Positions 20,110 to 31,202 of a stretch of 64,000 bases of DNA are shown here, one piece after another. A model generated the notes under the pieces. It worked only from the letters and a program-made list of their open reading frames with translations, was not told the origin of the DNA and made no database searches. The translations under genes and the position numbers were made by a program. This stretch comes from Neoceratodus forsteri (taxonomy: Eukaryota > Chordata > Ceratodontiformes > Ceratodontidae). The stretch is from NCBI GenBank assembly GCA_016271365.2, contig CM057453.1, forward strand, positions 1,094,260,501 to 1,094,324,500. Reading direction: 5' to 3'. Position 1 is the stretch's first letter. Every line of letters begins with the position of its first letter.

Positions 20110-22390
20110 ATGGACAAATTGACTCCCGGATTTCGTCGGTGCCCCTGTGGGCAGATGATGTCCCGGACAGATCCGCACTCCACGTGCGTGTACTGCCTTG
20201 GGCTTGAGGACGATTTGCAGGCCTGCGACTTGTGCAAGTCCTTTTTGGCCACGGTCTTAGAGGATCGCGCTGCTAGACTGCAACTTGGGCACCCGGAATG
20301 CGTTATCCTCTGGTCAAGTCAAAGGAGGCCCGTTGGGCGTTGTCCGGCGCCGGGCTCGGCTGAACAGCTCGAACAACTGATTGCCCTTGGAGGAAGTGGC
20401 CCAGGCCACATCATCATCTTCAATTGCATCATTTATCCCGCTCTCTTTGGGCTCCTCCTACACGGCTTTGTTCAATGAGTTTTGTCAGTCCCTCTCCACC
20501 AAGGGAGAGGGGCCTTCGGGACCTTCCTCTCGGTCCAAAAAGGACACTAAGGGTAAGTCCCACCGTCGATGTTCGTGGAAGTGGGAGAGGTCCCCTTCCC
20601 CGGATAGTCGACACTCTACTTCGGTCGAGGTTGCGGCTAAGGCCGTTGGCTTCACGGTGTCCCCATCAGGTCAGCCGGCTGAGACACCCGTTGACTCAAT
20701 CGAAATTTATCTCGACCAGCCAGACGGGCTGTCGACTGGAGAAGCTGACAGCCCTTCTTCACCAGTTCCCCCCATGGAAACTGAGGACTTTCCTGTGCTG
20801 GAGTCTCCGGTTAAGGTCCCTGAACCTAGGGAAGAGCGGGTTTCCCCCCCCCTCTCAGACCCACCCTTGGAAACACCAAAGGTCTCGGACCTGTTCCCGG
20901 TCCAGCCGATCCTGCCGTCATCGGTGGTCTCTGTCTCGGCACCATTGAAAGCGGCGGCGCCACTCATCCTCGTCTTCGTCCTCTTTGGAGGATGGGCTCC
21001 CACGCACATTGCGTCGGCGCCACGAGGATCTGATGTGGCAGCAGCTCCTTTTGACCAGGAATAAGCAGACTTAGTCGCCTTCCCAGGCCATTAAGTGGCT
21101 GTCACCAGAGCGGCCGAAACAACCACTCGTTGTAATTGAGGGGCCGAAGCCTGCACTGGTTCTTTGGCCAAAACCGTCCGCGCCACCCATTGTGGTGAAA
21201 CCCCCGCCTCCACAACCTAAATTTGGGGCCCCGACCAAGGATTCTCGGTCGGGTCAGGGCTTGCCTCATCGGTTGTCGGTGATCCTCACTCCCGATTGGC
21301 CATGGAAGGTGGATCAGGCCCTCGGCAGCTGTTTGCAGACTCCTCAGAGTCTAATGATGACTCTTCCCTGTTCAACAGGCCCCTCGACCTGGAGTCCACT
21401 GGGGGTCAGTCGGTGGACGAGAGCTCATCCTTGTTCCTCGGAATGCTTCGGCTCATCTCAGAGTCCATTGGCATGAAGCTAGAACCCGTTTCAAAGCGGG
21501 CCAAGTATCCCCTCACAGAGATATTGGACCAAGGGGATTCCCCCACGGAGGCCTTCCCGGTGGCTGAAGCCATTGTTGACCCGGCCCTGGAGCTATGGCA
21601 GTGGCCAGCTTCTTGTCCAGCATCTTCGGCCAGGATGGCTCGAAAGTATGCTGTTCCCACTGGTTCACTCTCCGGTTTCTTGAAGCACCCCTCCGGAGGG
21701 GCTAGTGACCGACACGTTTTCCGGCGCTCTGGAAATGCTCGGGATGTGGACAAGCCACCCGATAAAGAATCCAAGAAACTAGACTACTCCGGGCGGAAAG
21801 TCTATGCTGCTTCCTCACTATGCCTTCGTCAGGCCAGCTCAGCCGTTCTGATGGCGCACTTTTTGCACGCCCTTTTGAGTTCCCTGGATGAGGTGAGTCC
21901 TCATCTCCTGGCTGACTTTCAGACAATGGGCAAGCAGGTGCGCGATCAGGGAAGAGTGGTTGCCAAACAGCAAATCCAAACTTCCTTGGACATAGCTGAC
22001 TCGTATGCCCGGTCAGTAGCAGCCGCAGTGGCCATGTGCAGCAGAGCTTGGCTGCGGATCTCCACTTTTACAGCGGATACCCAGCACAAGCTGGCAGACG
22101 TTCCCTTCTTGGATACAGACTTGTTCGACCCCGGGGTGGAGGGTCATCTGCAAAGGATCGAGAAGTCCAATGCCACCTTGGACTCTGTCACGTCTGCCCA
22201 GGACAAAGGCCGCCAGCAGCAGCGTAAGCCCTTTCGGCCTTCAGCCCCTGCGGCACGTCCGACCCAGCAACACCAGCATCAGGGCCAGCAGGCTCGCACT
22301 TGGCATCCCAAAGCCAAGCCTGCAGCTTCCTCCAGCAGGAAGCCGGAAGGGAAAGGTCCAGGAGGCCCTTCCTCCGAGCCTGCCCAGTGA
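20110..22390 (+). pseudogene. gag: DIRS family A Gag, copy A3 (broken, long open tail)
   Basis: The conserved methionine gives MDKLTPGFRRCPCGQMM; another in-frame ATG lies nine bases upstream (MAAMDK). The zinc cluster is complete (CPC, CVYC, H replaced by D in the LGLEDD string, CDLC). The middle contains VSPSGQPAETPVDSIEIYLD. The best preserved part is a 364-codon open frame from about 21296 to the natural stop. It covers SKRAKYPLTEILDQGD, PPDKESKKLDYSGRKVY, LRQASSAVLMAHFLHALL and SNATLDSVTS. Frameshifts near 20330-20400 and 21064-21296 and a TAA at 21062 break the upstream half. Confidence 0.87.
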
Positions 22391-22439
22391 CTGGTTGAGG
22401 GGTGTTGCCCCCAACCTCGTCACTCCTTCCCGGGTCTCC

Positions 22440-24275
22440 CCCCGTGGGGGGACGGCTCCACCACTTCCTTTCCGCCTGGTCCGATATCACCACCGACTGC
22501 TGGGTGGTGGAAGTGGTAGGAAAGGGTCTGCCTCTGGAATTCGAGCAGTCGCCACCCTATCGAGCCATCACCCTACGGGGGGCTACAGGGTCCGCAGCCT
22601 CTGTCGGCTCGTTGAGCCGACATTGCCCTGCTCCTCCAGAAGGAGGTGATCAGGAAGGTGGCGGATCCTCCACCAGACCCAGGGTTTGTGTCCATGTACT
22701 TCCTGGTCCCAAAACGGACGGTTGCCTGGTGCCCCATTCTAGGCCTACACGACCTGAACAAGTTCCTAAGGTCTCGAACCTTCAGGATGGTCACTCTGGC
22801 TCAGATCATTCCATCCTTGGAAAAAGGAGCGTGGTTCTGCTTTCTGGACCTTCAGGATGCGTTCTTTCACGTCCCAATCCGTCTGTCTCACCAGCAATTC
22901 CTCCGGTTCAGGGCAGAGGGATCCCTTTACGAGTTCCGGGCCCTGCTGTTCGGCCTTTCTCCAGCTCCCAGGGTCTTCACCAAATGCATGGCAGTGGTGA
23001 CAGCATTCCTGCGACCCCGAAGGGTCCATGTGTACCCTTACCTGGACGACTGGCTAATTGCAGCCTCTTCCAGGCTGGAGACGGAGCGATCCAGGGATCT
23101 GGCCCTCCAGGTCTGCTCTCAGATTGGCCTCATCAACAAGGCCAGATCGTAACTCGTGCCAACGCAGGTGATTCAGTTCATCGGCGCAGAGCTCGAGACT
23201 CTTCGAGCCAGAGCACGGCTCCCGGTGGACAGGGCCGAAGTTCTTTCCTCCTTTGCCCAGTCATTTCTGGTTGGGCAGTTGTGCCCTGCCTGGGACTTCC
23301 TGGGCCTTGTGGCTGCCTGCTCCAGCGTGGTCCGTTGGGCCCACTGGCATATGCGTCCCTTCAATGGGGGCTGGCCCGCCAGTGGTCACAGTGCTTCAGT
23401 CCTCTGGACCAGCCAGTGATAGTGACCCAGGAGATGGGGAACGCTGTCCAGTGGTGGATTGTTCTGGTTCATCTGCAGGAGGCTATCCCGTTTGTCCGCC
23501 CAGAGCCGACGGTCACTCTGACGACCGCCTCTCTGGGTTGGGGTGCCCATCTGGGGGAGCTCAGAGCGCGCGGCCTCTGGTCCCCTCAGGAGTCTCGATG
23601 CCACATCAACCTGCTGGAGCTTCGAGCGGTCCGACTGGCCCTTACTGCCTTCGCTCCCTTTGTACGGGGTCAAGTGGTCCAGACTGACACCACGACCAAG
23701 TACTACCTAAACCGCCAGGGCGGGATGCACTCCTTGCCTCTATGCAAGGAGGCTCTCTGCACTTGGTCTCTCGTGAGCAGACTGGAGGTGGATCTCCTAG
23801 CCATCCATGTGGCAGGAGCCTCCAACACTCTGGCCGATGCCCTAAGCTGGATACGTGCTGCATCTATCAAGTGGTCTCTCCTGCCGGAGGTAGTACACGA
23901 TCTGTTCTCCCACTGGGGCACACCTCAGGTGGACCTGTTTGCCTCCAGGTAGAATGCGAAGCTGATGCTGTTTCATGCCCGTCCCCCTCAGCAGGGCTCG
24001 CTGCAGGGGGATGCCTTCTTGAGGCCGTGGATCCCGGACCTCTTCTACGCCTTTCCCCCATTTCCCTTGATCCACAAGGTGCTTCTCAAGGCGAGGGGGG
24101 ACAAGGTGCAGGTAATTCTGGTAGCCCCAGACTGGCCCACAGTTCTGGTATCAGAAACTCCTCAGCCTCAGCTCCAGGCTCCCGAGGCAGCTTCCAGCCC
24201 GCCCGGACCTGATCTCAGTCAACCAGGGAAGGTGCTCACCCAGACCTTCAGTCCCTGCACCTGACGGCCTGGTTC
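22440..24275 (+). pseudogene. DIRS RT-RNase H-MT polyprotein, copy A3 (broken)
   Basis: This is one of the better preserved RT palms. After the shared TGA at 22613-22615, a frame from 22646 gives FLVPKRTVAWCPILGLHDLN, RTFRMVTLAQIIPSLE and FCFLDLQDAFFHVPI. RVFTKCMAVVTAFLR and YPYLDDWLIAA follow, then a stop at 23152. RNase H continues in another frame with the DAS acidic block degraded to TTASLGWGAHLGE, then INLLELRAVRLAL, a shortened QTDTTTKYYLNRQ and AGASNTLADALS. The MT domain is cut by TAG in LFASR-TAG at 23950-23952. Catalytic Asp pair of RT is intact. Confidence 0.88.
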
Positions 24276-24279
24276 CTGA

Positions 24280-25319
24280 GCACTAGAGTTCCAGGCCTTG
24301 GGTCTTTCCGACGAGGTCCTCAATGTTTTTTCGGCATCCCGTAAGGAGTTGACCAGGAAATGTTATGCCTTCAAATGGAAGAGATTCTCCATTTGGTGTC
24401 AGGATAAGGGGTTGGACCCTTCCTCCTGTTCCTTGGCCAGCATTCTGGACTACCTATGGTCCTTTTCTCAGCTAGGGCTTCAGTCGACCCTTGAGGTGCA
24501 CCTGGCAGCAATCTCTGCTTACCAGGCGCGGGCCGGAAAGTGGTCGGTGGCGCAGAGAAAGGTGGTCGGGCGCTTTTCCAAAGGCCTTGATCACATATGC
24601 CCTCTGATGCGAGAACCTCCAACTCCATGGGATCTACTGCTGGTATTGGCTAAGCTCATGGGCAAGCCATTCGAACCGATGCACAGGTGCGATATCTCCC
24701 ACCTGTCGTGGAAGACCGCCTTCTTGGTAGCAATTACATCAGCCAGAAGGATGGGAGAGTTCCAGGTGCTTTCCATAGAGTCTCCTTATCTGGTCTTCCA
24801 CAGGGACAAGGTTGTCCTGCGCCCCACCCAAAATTCCTTCCGAAGGTGGTGTCGGAGTTTCACCTTAACCAGGTGTTGACTCTGCCGGTGTTCTACCCCA
24901 GTCGCACCTTGGAGGTCGAATATAGGCTCCATACTTTGGACCCTAGAAGAGCGCTCTCTTATTATAAGGAGCGGACGGCTGAAGTTCGGGGAGAGGTTCG
25001 CCAGCTGTTTGTCACCTACGCTGAAGCCGCACCTGGCAGACCTGCAGCCAAGCAGATGATAGGCAGGTGGGTCACCTCCTGCATAGATCTCTGCTATAGG
25101 TTGGCGGGCATGGAGCCTCCCAGAGGAATAAGAGATCATTCTACCAGCCATACCACTGCTTCGGTGGCTGCTTCTAGGGACGTCCCTGTCCAGGAAATCT
25201 GCAGGGCTGCTACCTGGAAGTCAGCACACACCTTCATTACCCACTACCACATCGACCTTGAGTCATGCCGGGATGCTGGTTTTGGGACCTCGGTTCTCCA
25301 GTCCTTATTTCCCAAGTAA
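24280..25319 (+). pseudogene. DIRS tyrosine recombinase, copy A3 (one clear frameshift)
   Basis: A continuous frame from 24298 to 24879 covers CYAFKWKRFSIWCQDKGL, ILDYLWSFSQ and VAITSARRMGEF, which carries the first catalytic Arg. A one-base loss in a C run near 24826 shifts the frame; the correct frame continues in 24687-25319 to the stop. There DHSTSHTTASVAASRD shows Ser in place of the second catalytic Arg, and ATWKSAHTFITHYHIDL keeps the His/Trp region and candidate Tyr. The same C-run loss is seen in A5. Confidence 0.88.
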
Positions 25320-25381
25320 GTATAGGGGGTGCGCGCCTTGCCTCCTTCCTCACGGAGAACTGCTAGGAGTCTGCCAGTAAA

Positions 25382-25454
25382 TGTGAATTGAACAACATAT
25401 CCACGTCCCTAGAAATACAGGTTCTAGGGACATGGGTATGTTGTTCATCCACAC
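25382..25454. repeat. Hairpin joint between A3 and A4
   Basis: Two ~33-base arms flank a 7-base spacer ATACAGG. The left arm (25382-25414) is the left half of the A3 ICR; the right arm (25422-25454) is the left end of A4. The arms pair almost perfectly and meet as CCCTAGAA/TTCTAGGG. The same joint recurs between A4 and A5. Confidence 0.9.
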
Positions 25455-25695
25455 TGTCTGGCAGGTTCCTTGCCGCTTTAAATCTTGCCGGAAGGTCTTC
25501 AAGCTGGCTCCTCCCACCCACCCGGGTGGTTAAACTCTTGGCTCCGCCCCATGACGCCAGATCTTCCTTACCGTTTGGAAGCTCAGGTTCCCTCCTTAAC
25601 GCTCTGCGTGTAGACCCGATCCTAATTCTTCGGTTCGCTCGAAACTTATTTTAAAATTTTCAAGACTTCAGTCAAGTTTCTCCCTCGTGGCTGTG

Positions 25696-27956
25696 ATGGA
25701 CAAATCGACTCCTGGATTTCAGCGGTGCCCTTGTGGGCAGAAGATGTCCAGGACAGACCCGCACTCCACGTGCGTCTACTGCCTCAGCCTAGAACATGAC
25801 CCGCAGGCCTGCGAGTTATGCCGTTCGTTTTCAGCCAACGTCCTGGAAGACCGCGCTTCCCGGTTACAGCTTGGGCGCCCCGAGAAGCGCTACCCGCGGG
25901 TTAAGTCGAAGGAGGCCCGTTGGGCGGTTACCACAGTGGCTGGCTGGCTGAGCAACTCGAGCAGATGATCGCCCTCGAGGAGGAGGCAGCACAGGCCGCA
26001 TCATCCTCTTCCTCGGTCTCGGCATTTATCCCGCTCTCACTGGGTACCTCGTATTCAGCTTTTTTCAAAGAGCTTTGCCAATCCCTTTCCACAAAGGGAG
26101 AGAGGCCATCGGGACATTCCTCTCAGTCCAAAAAGAAGGACTCAAAGGGTAAGTCCCATCGTCGGCATTCGTGGGAGCGGGAGAGGTTCCCTTCCCCGGA
26201 CAGTCGGCACTCAGCTTCAGTCAAGGTTTCGGCTAAGGCTGCTGGCTTCTCGGTGTCCCCGTCAGTTCAGCCGGCCAAGACACCCGTCGACACGGTCGAG
26301 ATTTTTCTCGACCCGTCGGACAGGCTGTCGACTGGTGAAGCAGGCAACCTTTCTTCACTGGTTCCCCCGGTGGAGACCGAGGACTTGCCGGTGCCGCAGT
26401 CCCCAGTTAAGGCTTCCGAGCCAAGGGAAGAGCGGGTGTCCCCCGCCCTTTCCCAGACCCGTCCTCGGAAACGCTGAGGATCTCGGTCTCGGACATCGGC
26501 GGTCTCGGCACCAAAGTAAGCGGCTGCACCGCTTGTCCTAGTCTTCCTCCTCTGAAGAGGAGAGGCTTCGGCGCAAGTTGCATCGACGCTACGAGGACCT
26601 GATGTGGCAGCAGTTACTTCTGTCCGGAAACAAGCCAACGCTGTCGCCTTCCCCGGCCATCAAGTGGCTGTCACCTGATCGGCCGAAACAGCCCCTTGCT
26701 GTAGCCGAGGTGCCCATGCCTGGGCCGGTTGTTCGGCCGAAACCAGCTGCCCCACCGATTGTGGTGGAACCTCCGCCTCCACAACTGAAATCGGGGGCGC
26801 CGACCAAGGACTCTCTCTCGGGACAGGGCCTGCCCCACAGGTTGTCTGTCACCCTCACTCCCGACCGTCCTCGGCAGGTGGCTCAGGCCCCAGGCAGCTC
26901 TTCGTGGACTCCTTGGAGCCCGACGATGACTCCTCCCTGTTCTCCAGGCCCATTGACCTGGAGTCCTCCGGGGGCCTGTCGATGGACGAAAGCCCATCGT
27001 CCTTCAAGGGTTTGCTTCAGCTCATCTCAGAGTCCACCGGGATGCAGCTCGAGCCCATATCCAAGCGGGCCAAGTATCCCCTGACGGAGATACTGGACCG
27101 AGGGGATTCACCCACGGAGGCCTTTCCGGTGGCTGAAGCCATTGGCCCAGCCTGGAGCTCTGGCAGTGGCCTCTTCCTGTTCTGCGCCGCCAGGATGGCC
27201 AGGAAGTATCGGTCCCTACGTCTTTGTCCGGTTTCGGAGCACCCCCTCTGCGGAGGGGTTAGTCACCGGTAGCATTTTCCGGCGTTCCGGGAACGCTAGG
27301 GATGTGGATAAGCCCCCCGACAAGGAGTCCAAAAAGCTGGACTGTGCCGGGTGCAAGGTGTACGCTGCTTCCTCCCTAGGCCTTCGCCAGGCCAGCTCAG
27401 TCGTGCTGATGGCACACTTCTCCCACGCCCTCATGGGCTCCCTGGATGAGCTGATCCCTCATCTCCCGGCCGACCTGCAGACCTGCAGACCACGGTCAAG
27501 CAGGTGCGGGATCAGGGAAGAGCGGTGGCGAAACAGCAGCTCCAAACGGCTCTGGACTTAGGAGATTCCAGTGCCAGATCGGTTGCGGCCGCGGTGGCCA
27601 TGCGCCGCAGAGCATGGCTGCGGTTATCCACCTTCACGGCAGATACCCAGCACAAATTGGCGGATGTCCCCTTCGTGGGGACCAACCTTTTCGGCCCTGG
27701 AGTGGAAGGTCACCTCCAGCGGATTGAAAAGTCCAATGCCACTCTGGACTCTGTCACCTCCACCCGGAAGGACAAAGGCCGCCATCAGCAGCAGCATAAG
27801 TCCTTTCGTCCTTCTGCGCCTGCAGCACGTCCGGCCCACCAGGGCCAGCAGGCTCGATGCTAACATCCCAAACCCAAGCCAGCGGGTTCCTCCAACAGGA
27901 AGCAGGGAGTAAAGGCAGGAGGTCCCTCGGCGGTCTCTCCTCTGCCTGCCCAGTGA
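25696..27956 (+). pseudogene. gag: DIRS family A Gag, copy A4 (broken)
   Basis: It opens MDKSTPGFQRCPCGQKM with an intact zinc cluster (CPC, CVYC, H in LEHDPQ, CELC). An open frame 25920-26477 covers SLSTKGERPSGHSSQSKKK and the VSPSVQPAKTPVDTVEIFLD segment. The Arg/Ser-rich region follows at about 26460-26580 across a frameshift (RSRHQSKR, SSSEEERLRRKL). The C-terminal half shows SKRAKYPLTEILDRGD and PPDKESKKLDCAG, with a local duplication ACCTGCAG-ACCTGCAG at 27473-27488. The tail ends with the usual CAGTGA. Confidence 0.85.
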
Positions 27957-28004
27957 CTATTTGAGGTGTCGCCCCTAGCCTAATCTCCCCTGGGTTCCCC
28001 ATGG

Positions 28005-29820
28005 GGGACGGCTCCGCCCACTTCTTTCCGGCTGGTCGCTATCACACAGACTGCTTGGTGTGGAGGTGGTAGGAAGGCCTGCCCTGGAGTTAAGACAGGC
28101 CCCACCCTTCAACCGTCGCCTCAGGGAGCTCTGAGATCGCAACCTCTGTCAGCTCGCCCGAGCCGATATACGCCCTGCTCCTCAAAAGAGGTGATCAGGA
28201 GATGGCGATCCTCCTCCATTCCGGGGTTTGTGTTCAGGTACTTCCTGGTCCCAAGATGGACGAGGGCTGGCGCCCTCATTCTCAAACCTAGCCAGCCTGA
28301 ACAGGTTCCTAAGGTCTCGGACCTTCAGGATGGTCACTCTGGCTCAAGTTAATCCCATCCTTGGAACAAGGCATGTGGTTCTGTTCTCTGGCCTTCAGGA
28401 CGCATTCTTTCCACGTCCCAATCCGTCCGTCCCACCAGGATTCCTCCGCTTCAGAGCAGAGGATCCCTTTATGAGTTCGGGCCATGCCCTTGGCCTTCCT
28501 AGCTCCAGGGTCTTCACCAAATGCATGGCAGTGGTGACAGCATTCCTACAGCGCCGCGGTCCAGGTGTACCCTACCTGGACGATTGGCTGATTGCAGCCC
28601 CTCCAGAGCGGAGGTGGAGCGGTCCAGAGATCTGGCCCTCCAGGTTTGCTCTCAGGTTGGCCTCTTCATCAATGAGGCCAAGTCGGAACTCGTGCCAAAG
28701 CAGGTGATACAATTCATCGGGGCAGAGCTCAACTCTCTACGAGCCAGAACACGGCTCCCGGCGGACAGGGCCGAGGTTCTTTACTCTTTTGCCCAATCAT
28801 TTCAGGTTGGGCAATCGCGCCCAGCCCGGGACTTCCTGCGCCTCCTGGGATTCAGGGCGGCCTGCACCAGCGTGGTCCATTGGGCCCACTGGTACATGCG
28901 TCCCCTTCAATGGGGGCTGGCCAGCCAATGGTCACAGCACTTCGATCCACTGGATCAGCTAGTGACAGTGACCCAGGGGATGTGGAATGCTCTCCAGTGG
29001 TGGACCGTTCCAGCACACCTGCAGGAGGGCATCCCATTTGTCCGCCCCAAGCCGACAGTCTCTCTATCGACCGATGCGCCTCTGATGGGTTGGGGTGCCC
29101 ATCTGGGGGAGCACAGAGCGCACGGCTTCTGGTCCCCTCGGGAGTCCCGATGCCACATCAACATGCTGGAGCTTCGAGCGGTTCATCTAGTCCTCACCGC
29201 CTTCGCTCTGTTTCTATGGGGTCAAGTGGTTCAGGTCCAGATGGACAATACCGACCATGTACTACCTAAACCGCCAGGGCAGCTCCATGCCTCTGTGCAG
29301 GAAGCTCTTAGCATTTGGTCACTCGTCGCAGCCTGAGGCGGATCTCCTCGCCATTCATGTGGCAGGAGCCTTCAACACCCTGGCCAATGCCCTAAGCCGG
29401 ATAGAGCTCGTCTCACAGTGGTCTCTCCTGCGGGAGGTAATACAAGATCTCTTCTCCCATTGGGGGCATTCTCAAGCGGACCTTTTGCCTCAGGAGAATA
29501 CAAGTGGAGACTGTTTCATGCCGCCCCCCTCAGCAGGGCTCGCTGCAGGGGATGCCTTCTCGAGGCCGTGGACCCCGGGCCTCTTCTATGCCTTTCCCCC
29601 ATTTCCCTTGATCCACAAGGTGCTTCTCAAGGCGAGGGACAAGGCGCAGGTGATTCTGGTAGCCCCAGACTGGCCCCACCAGTTCTGGTATCCAGATCTC
29701 CTCAATCTCAGCTCCAGGCTCCCGAGGCGGCTTCCAGCCCGCCCGGACCTGATCTCAGTCAATCAGGGAAGGTATTCCATCCGGACCTTCAATCCTCACC
29801 TCCCGGCCTGGTTCCTGCGC
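28005..29820 (+). pseudogene. DIRS RT-RNase H-MT polyprotein, copy A4 (heavily broken)
   Basis: The first third is riddled with single-base losses, but RTFRMVTLAQ and RVFTKCMAVVTAFLQ are visible. The active site survives as PYLDDWLIAAP at 28568-28600. A long frame from 28521 then gives FIGAELNSLRARTRLPADRA, LSTDAPLMGWGAHLGEH, INMLELRAVHLVL and a shortened VQMDNT block. The MT-type domain shows YAFPPFPLIHKVLL and APDWPHQFWYPDLL. The frame ends at TAG after WFLR, just before the recombinase. Confidence 0.83.
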
Positions 29821-30850
29821 TAGAGTTCCAGGCCTTGGGTCTTCCGACGAGGTCCTCAACGTCATTGAGGCGTCCCGTAAGAGTCGATCAGAAAATGCTA
29901 CGCCTTCAAATGGAAGAGATTCTCCATTTGGTGTCCGAACAAGGGCCTGGACCCTTCCTCCTGTTCCTTGGCAAGCATTCTGGACTACCTGTGGTCCCTT
30001 TCTCAGCAAGGGCTTTGGTCGACGACCCTTAAAGTGCACCTGGCAGCCATCTCTGCTTACCGGACACGGGCCGGGAAGCAGTCGGTGGCGCAGGAGAAGG
30101 TGGTCGGGCGCTTTTTCAAAGGCCTTGATCACATATCCCCTCCGGTGCGAGAACCTCCACCTCCGTGGGATCTACTGCTGGTATTCGCTAAGCTCATGGG
30201 CAAGCCATTTGAACCGATACACAGGTGTGACATCTCTCACCTGTCGTGGAAGACCGCCTCATTAGTGGCTATCACGTCAGCCAGAAGGATGGGAGAGCTC
30301 CAGGCGCTTTCCATCGAGTCTCCTTATCTGGTCTTCCACAGGGACAAGGTTGTCCTGCGCCCCCACCCGAAATTCCTTCCGAAGGTGGTGTTGGAGTTTC
30401 ACCTTAACCAGGTGTTGACTGCCTGTGTTCTACCCCAATCGCACCTTGGAGGCTGAATATAGGCTCCATACTTTGGACCCTAGAAGAGCGCTCTCCTATT
30501 ACATGGAGCGGACGGCTGAAGTTCGGGGAGAGGTTCACCAGCTGTTTGTCACCTACGCTGAAGCCGCACCTGGCAGACCTGCAGCCAAGCGGACGATAGG
30601 CAGGTGGGTCACCTCCTGCATAGATCTCTGCTATAGGTTGGCGGGCATGGAGCCTTCCAGAGGGATAAGAGCTCATTCTACCCGCCATACCGCTGCATCA
30701 GTGGCTGCTTCCAGGGACGTCCTATCCAGGAAATCTGCAGGGCTGCTACCTGGAAGTCAGCACACACTTCATCACCCACTACCACATCGACCTTGAGTCA
30801 CGCCGGATGCTGGTTGTGGGGCCTCTATTCTCCAGTCTTTATTTCCCCAA
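29821..30850 (+). pseudogene. DIRS tyrosine recombinase, copy A4 (catalytic Arg retained)
   Basis: The region from 29968 is open for 162 codons and contains ILDYLWSLSQQGLWSTTL, ISHLSWKTASLVAITSARRM and FHRDKVVLRPHPKFLPKVV. The last string keeps the C-run length lost in A3 and A5. The C-terminal frame from 30425 carries RAHSTRHTAASVAASRD, the canonical His-x-x-Arg box. A one-base deletion directly after it shifts the ICRAATW/THYHI part. The usual stop is replaced (CCCAAGTGG), so the end is approximate. Confidence 0.86.
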
Positions 30851-30906
30851 GTGGGTGTGTGCGCCTTGCCCCCTCCTCCCAGAGAACTGCTAGAGTCTGC
30901 CAGACA

Positions 30907-30973
30907 GTGTGGATGAACAACATATCCATGTCCTAGAAATACAGGTTCTAGGGACATGGATATATTCATCCAC
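30907..30973. repeat. Hairpin joint between A4 and A5
   Basis: The left arm (30907-30938) is the A4 ICR left half, the spacer is ATACAGG, and the right arm starts TTCTAGGGACATGG at 30946. Spacer and joining point are identical to the A3/A4 joint, although the surrounding units differ by many substitutions. Confidence 0.9.
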
Positions 30974-31202
30974 TGTTAACGGAGTATCCCTGCCACTTTA
31001 AATCTTCCGGAAGGTCTTCGCTGGCTCGTCCCACCCACCGGGTGGTAAAACTCTCAGCTCCGCCCCATGACGCCAGATCTTCCTTACTTGAAGCTCAGGT
31101 TCCTCCTTAACGCTCTCGTATAAGACTGGTTCCTATTTCTTGGTTTACGAAATTACTTTAAGGTTTTCAAGACTTCGGTCACTTATTTCCCTCGCGGCTG
31201 CG

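Larger units (their letters stand above)
19832..25421 (+). mobile_element. DIRS family A, copy A3 (first unit of the tandem array)
   Basis: It has a normal left end followed by gag, RT-RNase H-MT and recombinase. It stops after the left half of the ICR at AAATACAGG, where copy A4 begins. The right half of the ICR and the whole right ITR are absent. With A4 it shares Gag features not seen in A1, such as a VSPS-QPA-TPVD segment, so the two form a subgroup. Confidence 0.9.
25422..30945 (+). mobile_element. DIRS family A, copy A4 (middle unit of the tandem array)
   Basis: It begins TTCTAGGGACATGGGTATG and ends like A3 at ICR-left plus ATACAGG. It is the most indel-rich copy, with many one- or two-base losses between 27840 and 29480, and the most diverged leader. 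It keeps the Arg codon at the second recombinase box that A1, A3 and A5 have lost. Confidence 0.9.
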
